Made by a program: the position numbers and the translations under genes. A stretch of 64,000 nucleotides of DNA from assembly GCA_050014595.1 (NCBI GenBank), contig JBEKDA010000019.1:1-64000 (forward strand), in the 5' to 3' direction. Source of the DNA: PALSA-129 sp050014595 (GTDB lineage: Bacteria > Acidobacteriota > Terriglobia > Bryobacterales > Bryobacteraceae). Positions 58,255 through 64,000 of this stretch are shown here, in pieces (the first letter of the stretch is position 1; every line of letters starts with the position of its first letter). The notes beneath the pieces were generated by a model. The model saw nothing but the letters and a program-made list of their open reading frames with translations, did not search any database and had not been told where the DNA came from.

Positions 58255-59349
58255 TCATTTCTTGTGAAGGGAGTTCCTCAACAGCACCAGGTTGCCTTGC
58301 ACCGTGACGACGTCGTCGGCTCGCGGGAAGAGTTTCAGATAGGTCTCCAACTGCTCCACCGCCGCGGCGGTCTGGTTGCGCGCCACCAGGATGGAAGCCA
58401 GCAACTGGTAGGTCTGCGGAAAGTGGTGATCCACGTCCACCTTCAGCCCGTCGCGCGCGAACTTTTCGGCCACATCCAACTTGTGGGTACGGTAGTTGGA
58501 GAGCGCGCCATAGAAGTAAGCCTCCGGGTAGTCGATGGGGTCGAGCGCAATCAGACGGCCGGTTACATCGGCCAGATCGGGCCAGTTCTCGCTGGATTCG
58601 GCCAGGGACGACAACTGCAGGTAGGGGCTCAGATACTTCGGATCGGCTTTCATCGCGGTATTGAAAGACTGTTTGGCGTCATCCACTTTATGGGCGGCCG
58701 ACTGCAGCCTTCCCAGCTCATACCACGCGGCCGCGTACTGCGGATAGATCTGCACGGCCTTCTGGTAATTCTGAAGGGCTTCGGCCTGCTTGTTCTTGCG
58801 GGTCACCTCCTGCGCCTTGTCGAAGGCCTTCCTGGCGTCCTTGGGCGCATCGAGCGAAGTCGGGCTGATCAAATATCCATCCACCTTGCCGACAAAATGC
58901 AGCACGATGGTTCCCAGGTAAGGGTGGCCCACCGGCGTGGCGGTGGACATACTCACCATGTCCGTGCGGTACCCCGGCAGGCTGAAGCGGATGGCGCAGT
59001 CCATGAACGGACGATTTTCTTCGGCCGGCGGCAGATCGACGCCGGGCTGGATGTGGATGGCATAGGGATCGCGGATGATGTCGTGACCCAGGTCGACGGC
59101 GATGTTGCCCTTGGCGTCCGTGATGCCTTCCGGGTGGCCCATCCCCTGGCACACACGCTCGATCAGAACCGGTGCGGGCGGCGGCGATTTATCTTCCAGC
59201 ACGATCTTGCCGGTGATGCGGACCGGCGGCGGCGCCGCGACGTCCATGGACGCGGGCGTCGCCAGGGTCCCCTGCCCGAAAGCCGGCTGCAGCGCCAGTC
59301 CAGCGGCCGCCATCCACAATGCACTTTTCCCCAACCTCTGCAGGCCCAT
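58255..59349 (-). CDS. Exported TPR-repeat protein with carboxypeptidase-regulatory-like N-terminal part
   Basis: 364 residues, AGGAG 8 nt before the ATG. Signal peptide (RLGKSALWMAAAGLALQPAF). Residues about 40-150 look like a beta-sandwich (VRITGKIVLEDKSPPPAPVL, IAVDLGHDI) and carry two cysteines. Residues about 165-355 are tetratricopeptide repeats (NYQKAVQIYPQYAAAWYELG, SFNTAMKADPKYLSPYLQLS). Likely a periplasmic scaffold for protein-protein contacts. The 220-bp upstream gap to 59570 contains only promoters for the divergent genes. Confidence 0.8.
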   Translation of the reverse strand: MGLQRLGKSALWMAAAGLALQPAFGQGTLATPASMDVAAPPPVRITGKIVLEDKSPPPAPVLIERVCQGMGHPEGITDAKGNIAVDLGHDIIRDPYAIHIQPGVDLPPAEENRPFMDCAIRFSLPGYRTDMVSMSTATPVGHPYLGTIVLHFVGKVDGYLISPTSLDAPKDARKAFDKAQEVTRKNKQAEALQNYQKAVQIYPQYAAAWYELGRLQSAAHKVDDAKQSFNTAMKADPKYLSPYLQLSSLAESSENWPDLADVTGRLIALDPIDYPEAYFYGALSNYRTHKLDVAEKFARDGLKVDVDHHFPQTYQLLASILVARNQTAAAVEQLETYLKLFPRADDVVTVQGNLVLLRNSLHKK

Positions 59350-59559
59350 CGGAGTTCTCCTCGATGGGAGCTATTATGCCATTTTTTCGTTACAGGAATC
59401 GCGGTCCGGTGGTTTGGCGCCTGTGGAAACCGCTCCCTCACGGGGCGCCCTGTGGGCCCGGCTCTGATGGGAACCCGCAAAAGCAACTGAAACCGCGGTG
59501 TGCGGCGATCCGTCGAGTAGCTTGAGTGAGCCCCCACATCCAAAAGCCCCCGAAGGCGT

Positions 59560-59565
59560 TATACT
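59560..59565 (+). promoter_or_regulatory. -10 box TATACT directly before the lipoprotein start
   Basis: TATACT ends 5 nt before the TTG at 59571; the longer in-frame start at 59526 would lie upstream of this promoter. Suggests leaderless initiation. Confidence 0.45.
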
Positions 59566-59570
59566 GCTGG

Positions 59571-60434
59571 TTGCGCCTGACTGCCTTGCTCATCGTCGCG
59601 TTGAGCTGTTGTGGGGCGGCACAGCCCGGTCCGAGCCCGTCCGTCGATACCGAAGCTGCCCTGCAGACGGCCTACGCGCGCCTTTACGATTTCGATTTCA
59701 AGGGCGCCCACGAAATTCTCGATCGCCAGCATCAACTCGATCCGCAATCCCCCCTGGTGCTCGCCATCAAGTGCGCCGCCTATCTGTTTGTCGAGCTGGA
59801 CCGCCTCAAGATCCTCGAACTGGATTTCTTCACCGATGACGACAAGGTGGTGGACCGCCGCAAGTTGGTTCCCGATCCCGTGATCCGCCAGAAGTTCTTC
59901 GACACCGTAGCCGAATCCGACCGCCTCGCCAACGCGCGGCTGGCCGTCAAGCCCGACGACCCCGATGCTCTGCTGGCCCTCTGCATGACGACCGGCCTGG
60001 TCACCGATTACGCGGCGCTGGTCGAGAAACGGCGCTTCGGCAGTTTCTCGCTCGCCAAGAAAAGCCACGTCTGGGCCAAGAAGCTGCTGGCGCTGAACCC
60101 GCCCGTCGTCGATGCCTACATGACCTTCGGAACGGCCGAATATATTGTCGGCAGTCTGCCGTTTTTCTTGCGTTGGTTCGTCCACATGGATTCCGTGGAG
60201 GGCAGCAAGACGAAAGGGATCGAGGAGCTGATGCTGGTTGCCCGGAAGGGCAAATACTACGGTCCCTTCGCGCGCATGCTGCTGGCGGTGATTGCGCTGC
60301 GCGAAAAACACCCCGAAGAGGCGGAAAGGCTGCTGGCGGGGCTCGCCAGGGATTACCCCGACAATCTCCTGGTGCGCAAAGAGCTGGCCCGGGTTTCCCG
60401 CCAGATCCATCCAGGCGGCGCCGTCACCAAATAA
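59571..60434 (+). CDS. TPR-like lipoprotein
   Basis: 287 residues from TTG 59571, chosen because it gives a compact lipoprotein signal (RLTALLIVALSCCGAAQ) and follows a -10 box; GTG 59526 is the alternative. The mature part is helical with irregular TPR-like units (DFDFKGAHEILDRQHQLDPQ, KKLLALNPPVVDAYMTFGTA, RLLAGLARDYPDNLLVRKEL). A central stretch is family-specific (KRRFGSFSLAKKSHVW). Followed after about 80 bp by another TPR protein in the same direction. Confidence 0.75.
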   Translation: MRLTALLIVALSCCGAAQPGPSPSVDTEAALQTAYARLYDFDFKGAHEILDRQHQLDPQSPLVLAIKCAAYLFVELDRLKILELDFFTDDDKVVDRRKLVPDPVIRQKFFDTVAESDRLANARLAVKPDDPDALLALCMTTGLVTDYAALVEKRRFGSFSLAKKSHVWAKKLLALNPPVVDAYMTFGTAEYIVGSLPFFLRWFVHMDSVEGSKTKGIEELMLVARKGKYYGPFARMLLAVIALREKHPEEAERLLAGLARDYPDNLLVRKELARVSRQIHPGGAVTK

Positions 60435-60487
60435 TCAGCCGAAACGTAAGCTCCCTCGTACTCATCTATACAGGTGAATCCAGCGGA

Positions 60488-60493
60488 TATAAT
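60488..60493 (+). promoter_or_regulatory. -10 box TATAAT for the TPR/MacB pair
   Basis: A perfect TATAAT 22 nt before the chosen GTG start (60516). It overlaps an in-frame ATG at 60492, which therefore cannot be on the mRNA made from this promoter. Confidence 0.5.
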
Positions 60494-60515
60494 GAAAGGA
60501 CAAAGGTTGGGCAGG

Positions 60516-61367
60516 GTGAAGCCATTGGCGCTGATACTGGTTGCAGCAGGCGCCGCGTGGGCGGCCGGAGCGGACTACGAGCAGGCGCATAAGTTGTATA
60601 ATTCCACAGACTTCCAGCAATCTATTAAGGTTTTACTTGCGATTCCATCCAAAGACGCCGCAGTCTACGCGCTGCTGGGGCGCAACTACTATATGGAAGG
60701 GGAATTCAAAAAGGCTAGCGAAGCCCTGGAGAAGTCCTTTGAATTGGAGCCCTCCAACGCGGAATGTGCCCTGTGGCTGGGCCGCGCTTTCGGCCGGCGC
60801 GCGGAAACGGCCAGCCCATTCACGGCGCCTGGGTACGCTTCCAAGACACGGCAGTATTTCGAAAAGGCCGTCAGCCTGAACCCCACCAACCTCGAAGCCC
60901 AAAGCGACCTCTTCGAATACTACCTGGAAGCCCCTGGCTTTTTAGGTGGCGGAATGGAAAAGGCCGAAGCTATTGCGAAACAGGTTGCCAGAATCAGTTC
61001 TCCCGAGGGCCTTGCCATGGAGGCAAAGCTGGCGGAGCGGCGCAAGGAATACTCGAGCGCGGAGGAACAACTGCGGCGCGCATTGGATGTCGCTCCGCAT
61101 CAAGTGGGCCGCTTCCTGGACCTCGCCCGTTTTCTGGTTCGCCGCGGCCGTATGGACGAGGCCGACCAGGTGCTGGCGCGCGCGGGCAAGGCTTCACCCA
61201 ACAACCCCAGGTTGATGTATGCGACCGCCGAAATCTACGTAAAAACACATCATAATCTGGATGTTGCGAAGGAATTACTCAAGCGTTACATGAGCGCCAC
61301 AATCACGCCCGACGACCCGCCCAAGTCCGAAGCTGCCAAACTTCTGCGACAGGTGCAGGGCGGTTAA
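60516..61367 (+). CDS. Exported TPR protein
   Basis: 283 residues from GTG 60516, which yields a clean signal peptide (KPLALILVAAGAAWAAG) and has AAAGG upstream; in-frame GTG 60474 and ATG 60492 precede or overlap the promoter. TPR units: DYEQAHKLYNSTDFQQSIKV, YYMEGEFKKASEALEKSFEL, EQLRRALDVAPHQVGRFLDL, RMDEADQVLARAGKASPNNP. Nine base pairs before the MacB-like permease, so it is likely a periplasmic partner of that transporter. Confidence 0.8.
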   Translation: MKPLALILVAAGAAWAAGADYEQAHKLYNSTDFQQSIKVLLAIPSKDAAVYALLGRNYYMEGEFKKASEALEKSFELEPSNAECALWLGRAFGRRAETASPFTAPGYASKTRQYFEKAVSLNPTNLEAQSDLFEYYLEAPGFLGGGMEKAEAIAKQVARISSPEGLAMEAKLAERRKEYSSAEEQLRRALDVAPHQVGRFLDLARFLVRRGRMDEADQVLARAGKASPNNPRLMYATAEIYVKTHHNLDVAKELLKRYMSATITPDDPPKSEAAKLLRQVQGG

Positions 61368-61376
61368 GCCCGTCGC

Positions 61377-62579
61377 ATGTTTCTCGGCGAGGCTCTCCGA
61401 TTCAGCGTACAGGCGCTTCGCGCCAACCCCATCCGATCTCTGCTCACGGCTCTGGGGATGGTGATCGGCACCGCGTCCGTCATCCTGGTGGTCACCATCT
61501 CACTCACCAGCCGGGACTACATTCTGGAACAGATCGAGGGCATCGGCTCGAACATCATCTTTGCCTATTTCGTCACCGCCGGCGAGACCAGCGCGGCGGC
61601 CGATGCCGACTACATCAAGATGGCCGATGTCGAAGCGATGCGCCAGGAACTCCGTTCCGATATCGTGGCCGCTACCGGAGTCATGTCGAACGCCGCGCAG
61701 ATCCCGATCGAGGGCCGCACGCAGGACGTGAAAGTCAACGGCAGCGATCAGGATTATCAGGCCGTGCGCAACATCGTGATCGGCTCCGGCCGCTTTCTGG
61801 ATTTGGGCGAAGTCACGCGCCGGGAAAAAGTGGCGCTGCTCACGGAACACCTGGCGGAGCGTCTTTACGGCTCGCGCGCCGCCGCGCCGAACCAGGTGAT
61901 CCGGCTGTACGGGCTGCCATTCACCGTGATTGGCACGTTCCACGAGAAAGTCGAGACCTTCGGCCAGTCCGAGGTGGAGCGCGACACGGTCTTAATTCCG
62001 ATTACCGTGCTGCGCTACTTCACTCCGGTGGAACGTATCGATCCGCTCTATGTGCAAGTACGCGCGCCGCGGGAAGTGGATCGCGTGGCGGGGCGCGTGC
62101 AAGAAATCCTGGAAGGCCGCCACCGTCCCGGGGCGCGCTACCGCGTCGATACCCTGACCGCCATTCTGAATGCGGCCAAGAATATTTCGCTGATCCTCTC
62201 CATTGTGCTGATCCTGGTTTCGGCCATCACGCTGGTGATCTCGGGCATCGGCATCATGAACATCATGCTGGTGACGGTTACCGAGCGCACGCGAGAAATC
62301 GGCGTGCGCCTGGCCGTGGGGGCCTCGGCGCGGAAAATCCTGTTGCAGTTTCTCACCGAGGCGATGATGGTGAGCCTGTCCGGCGGCCTCATGGGCATCC
62401 TGGTGGGCGTGGCCATTCCGCTGAGCGTGGGGCTGTTTGCCGATATCCGCATTCCGATTTCGTGGGTGGCGATCGTGGTGGCGTTCGGCGTCTCGTGCCT
62501 GGTGGGATTGATTTTCGGCATCCTCCCGGCGAACCGCGCCGCGCACCTGAGCCCGACCGAAGCGTTGCGGTACGAGTGA
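61377..62579 (+). CDS. MacB/FtsX-type ABC transporter permease
   Basis: 400 residues. Four-helix MacB architecture: helix 1 (IRSLLTALGMVIGTASVILV), a large periplasmic MacB_PCD domain (about 45-270), then three helices at the C-terminus with the typical IMNIMLVTVTERTREIGVRL and PANRAAHLSPTEALRYE end. No ATPase gene follows in the window, so it must pair with one encoded elsewhere. A mechanotransmission role in export or lipoprotein handling is likely. Same transcript as the preceding TPR gene. Confidence 0.9.
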   Translation: MFLGEALRFSVQALRANPIRSLLTALGMVIGTASVILVVTISLTSRDYILEQIEGIGSNIIFAYFVTAGETSAAADADYIKMADVEAMRQELRSDIVAATGVMSNAAQIPIEGRTQDVKVNGSDQDYQAVRNIVIGSGRFLDLGEVTRREKVALLTEHLAERLYGSRAAAPNQVIRLYGLPFTVIGTFHEKVETFGQSEVERDTVLIPITVLRYFTPVERIDPLYVQVRAPREVDRVAGRVQEILEGRHRPGARYRVDTLTAILNAAKNISLILSIVLILVSAITLVISGIGIMNIMLVTVTERTREIGVRLAVGASARKILLQFLTEAMMVSLSGGLMGILVGVAIPLSVGLFADIRIPISWVAIVVAFGVSCLVGLIFGILPANRAAHLSPTEALRYE

Positions 62580-62582
62580 CAC

Positions 62583-62665
62583 GTGGGACATCGCCTTTGG
62601 TCGTCTGTCAAGCAACGGGTTTAAGCAACGCTTGACAGACCACGAAACCCGATGGTCTGTCCCAC
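62583..62665. terminator. Convergent hairpin structure between the MacB-like and ROK genes
   Basis: Outer arms GTGGGACA (62583-62590) and TGTCCCAC (62658-62665) enclose a perfect inner stem TCTGTCAAGC (62604-62613) / GCTTGACAGA (62630-62639). The right outer arm touches the ROK stop codon. GTGGGACA is also seen beside REPs at 39705. It probably terminates both transcripts, without a T-run. Confidence 0.55.
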
Positions 62666-63609
62666 TAGCAGCGCGGCGCCATCACCAGGCCGGCGGCTCC
62701 GACGATGCCGGATTTATCGGCCACTTGCTGCTCGACCAGCGGGACGTGGCGGCCCAGCAGCCCGCGCGAACGCGCCCACACTTCTTCCCGCAGCGGCACC
62801 AGCAGCTCCGCGCCGGCGTCGGCTACGTGGCCGCCGATGATGACGATCTCCGGATCGAAGATGTGGAGCAGCCCGGCGATGGCCGCGGCAAGGCTGTGGA
62901 TGGCTTTGGCCACGATGGATTTCGACAGCTCGTCGCCTTCGCTGGCCGCCTGAAAAATGGTGCGGCATGTCGCCAATTGCGGCTGCTCGCGGAACAGCTT
63001 CCGCAACACCGAGGGGCATCCGCGATGCACCGCGGCCCAGGCTTCGCCTTCGATGGCTCTTGCCGAAAAGGCCGTTTCCAGACAGCCGCGGTTTCCGCAG
63101 GCGCAGGGCGGCCCGTGCGGGTCGATGGTCATATGGCCGAGGTGGCCGGCCACGCCCGCATGGCCGCGCAGCATATGGCCGCCCACCAATGCCGCTCCGC
63201 CCACGCCTTTGCCCAGCGTGAGCATGATGACGTCCTGGCGGCCGCGCGCCGCGCCCCACACCACTTCGCCGGCGAGCGCCACGCGCGCGTCGTTGTCGGC
63301 GAAGACCGGCACTTCGAGCGGCAGCCCGACCAGGTCGCTCAGCCGCAGGCCTTCGAGGTAATGCAGCGTGCCGGGCAGAATCTCGACCTCGGTATTCTGT
63401 GGGTTGATCATTCCCTTGCAGCCGATGCCGACTCCTTCGGGCTGTGCCGTGGCCGCCGTCAGCCACTCGATGGCTGCATGCAGCGAAGGCACAAAGCCCT
63501 CCAGGTCGGGCGGCGTTTCGATGGTGCGCGACGCCAGAATGGCGCCCTGGCTGTCCACCATGCCCGCCTTGATCTGGGTGCCACCGATGTCGATGCCAAG
63601 CGCTAGCAA
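62665..63609 (-). CDS. ROK-family sugar kinase (glucokinase-like)
   Basis: 314 residues from TTG 63609 with GGAGG 6-7 nt upstream; longer in-frame readings run into repeat A. ATP site GIDIGGTQIKAG, catalytic Asp in FADNDARVALAGE, and the ROK zinc motif GPPCACGNRGCLET with His in GHMTIDPHG. It phosphorylates glucose or a related hexose or N-acyl-sugar. No sugar-responsive DNA-binding domain is fused to it. Convergent with the MacB-like gene. Confidence 0.92.
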   Translation of the reverse strand: MLALGIDIGGTQIKAGMVDSQGAILASRTIETPPDLEGFVPSLHAAIEWLTAATAQPEGVGIGCKGMINPQNTEVEILPGTLHYLEGLRLSDLVGLPLEVPVFADNDARVALAGEVVWGAARGRQDVIMLTLGKGVGGAALVGGHMLRGHAGVAGHLGHMTIDPHGPPCACGNRGCLETAFSARAIEGEAWAAVHRGCPSVLRKLFREQPQLATCRTIFQAASEGDELSKSIVAKAIHSLAAAIAGLLHIFDPEIVIIGGHVADAGAELLVPLREEVWARSRGLLGRHVPLVEQQVADKSGIVGAAGLVMAPRC

Positions 63610-63650
63610 GAGTGTCCTCCGCGATGGAATGCCATCTTTGAGTGTAACCA

Positions 63651-63760
63651 GTTGCCTGACCGCGAGGAAACATTCGCGGGACGGGCACCGCTGCCTCACG
63701 GTCGAGCGACAAGTCGCGGCGCGCATCGGGACCACCAGCGTGAGCGATGGATTACGCAAA
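63651..63760. repeat. Dispersed repeat A, copy 2 (inverted relative to 7651-7749)
   Basis: 110 bp matching the reverse complement of copy 1, including GACCGCGAGGAAACATTCGC, CGCATCGGGACCACCAGCGT and GCGATGGATTACGCAAA. It also lies between genes, in the 176-bp gap 63610-63785. Confidence 0.7.
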
Positions 63761-63785
63761 TGCAGCAAACCAGGCGGTCAGAGTA

Positions 63786-64000
63786 CTAGTCCCACACCTT
63801 TACTTTCGGCCAGTATTCGCGCAACGGCATTTTCATGCCGCGGCAATAGAAGACGTCGAAATGCTGGTCGGGCATGGAATAGGGATGCTCGACACGCGCC
63901 AATTTCCCGACAGACGTGAAGAGGCGCGCCAGGTCATCGGGGTTTCCTCCCATGACGATGATGCTTTCGCCGGTGTATCCGCGCGGTCCCCACAGGTAGT
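63786..64000 (-). CDS. C-terminus of a PMT/family 39-like membrane glycosyltransferase (partial)
   Basis: Only the last 70 or so residues are inside the window: WGPRGYTGESIIVMGGNPDD, LARLFTSVGKLARVEHPYSM, PDQHFDVFYCRGMKMPLREY and WPKVKVWD, ending at TAG 63786-63788. The 'HFDVFYCRGmKmPLREyWP' ending is one I associate with membrane-embedded dolichyl-phosphate-mannose-like glycosyltransferases (family 39) common in Acidobacteria. The catalytic region lies beyond the edge, so this is a moderate-confidence call. Confidence 0.6.
   Translation of the reverse strand, partial: YLWGPRGYTGESIIVMGGNPDDLARLFTSVGKLARVEHPYSMPDQHFDVFYCRGMKMPLREYWPKVKVWD

Overview
The window is a GC-rich bacterial chromosome segment, most likely from an Acidobacteriota of the Bryobacterales/Solibacter type. 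The pointers are a VWFA protein of the type named after Acidobacteria (6690-7625), a secreted Tricorn-like protease with RG-rich insertions, the 'NSRKSTGPRS' family, many TTG/GTG starts, genes joined by ATGA/TTGA/GTGA overlaps, and a large population of short palindromic repeats between genes. This assignment rests on protein-family recognition, not on a database search.

Layout. 1-2133 (minus): an Hdr/Qmo-like electron-transfer operon (small leader protein, QmoC-like membrane subunit, HdrA-like flavoprotein running off the edge). 2481-3727: small lipoprotein, small membrane peptide and a Cys-containing conserved protein. 3827-6594 (minus): Rieske protein, b6-type cytochrome b and a nine-haem cytochrome c, forming a quinol:cytochrome c oxidoreductase. 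6690-10665: VWFA protein, then tpiA, deoB and an SDR. 10837-17161 (plus): Gfo/Idh/MocA oxidoreductase, acyl-CoA dehydrogenase, a MeaB GTPase fused to methylmalonyl-CoA epimerase, mtnP, a GT9-like protein and a CobB sirtuin. 17185-18521: a VapBC pair and a MazEF pair. 18903-25463: pheA-ubiX, an XRE/S24-like regulator, small secreted and membrane proteins, a SprT-like metalloprotease and fabH. 25518-28880: a secreted heparinase-like protein, a candidate structured RNA, a zinc-ribbon protein and mdh. 28887-29188: a remnant RAYT transposase between inverted REP elements. 29200-36156 (minus): a MerR/ABC exporter operon, aspS, then VapBC with hisS. 36257-39666: S9 and M23 peptidases. 39833-45875: PadR-regulated TolC/RND/HlyD efflux operon. 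45961-51446: HDOD protein, 'NSRKSTGPRS' protein and Tricorn-like protease, followed by an 88-bp tandem repeat. 51900-56342 (minus): a four-gene amino-acid-derivative catabolic operon, preceded by a broken radical-SAM gene. 56891-64000: MgtC/DUF4010 protein, three secreted TPR-type proteins, a MacB-like permease, a ROK kinase and the end of a PMT-like glycosyltransferase.

The most interesting signals are not ordinary genes. They are (i) a REP family with a decayed REP-associated transposase, including one REP-like hairpin apparently domesticated as the linker of the MeaB-epimerase fusion and a second hairpin element forming the N-terminus of the RND adaptor; (ii) a roughly 155-nt candidate RNA with its own promoter, long closing stem and T-run; (iii) an 88-bp REP-containing tandem array; (iv) several genes whose start codon sits 6-15 nt behind a -10 box, suggesting leaderless mRNAs; and (v) an unassigned catabolic operon whose associated radical-SAM gene has decayed.
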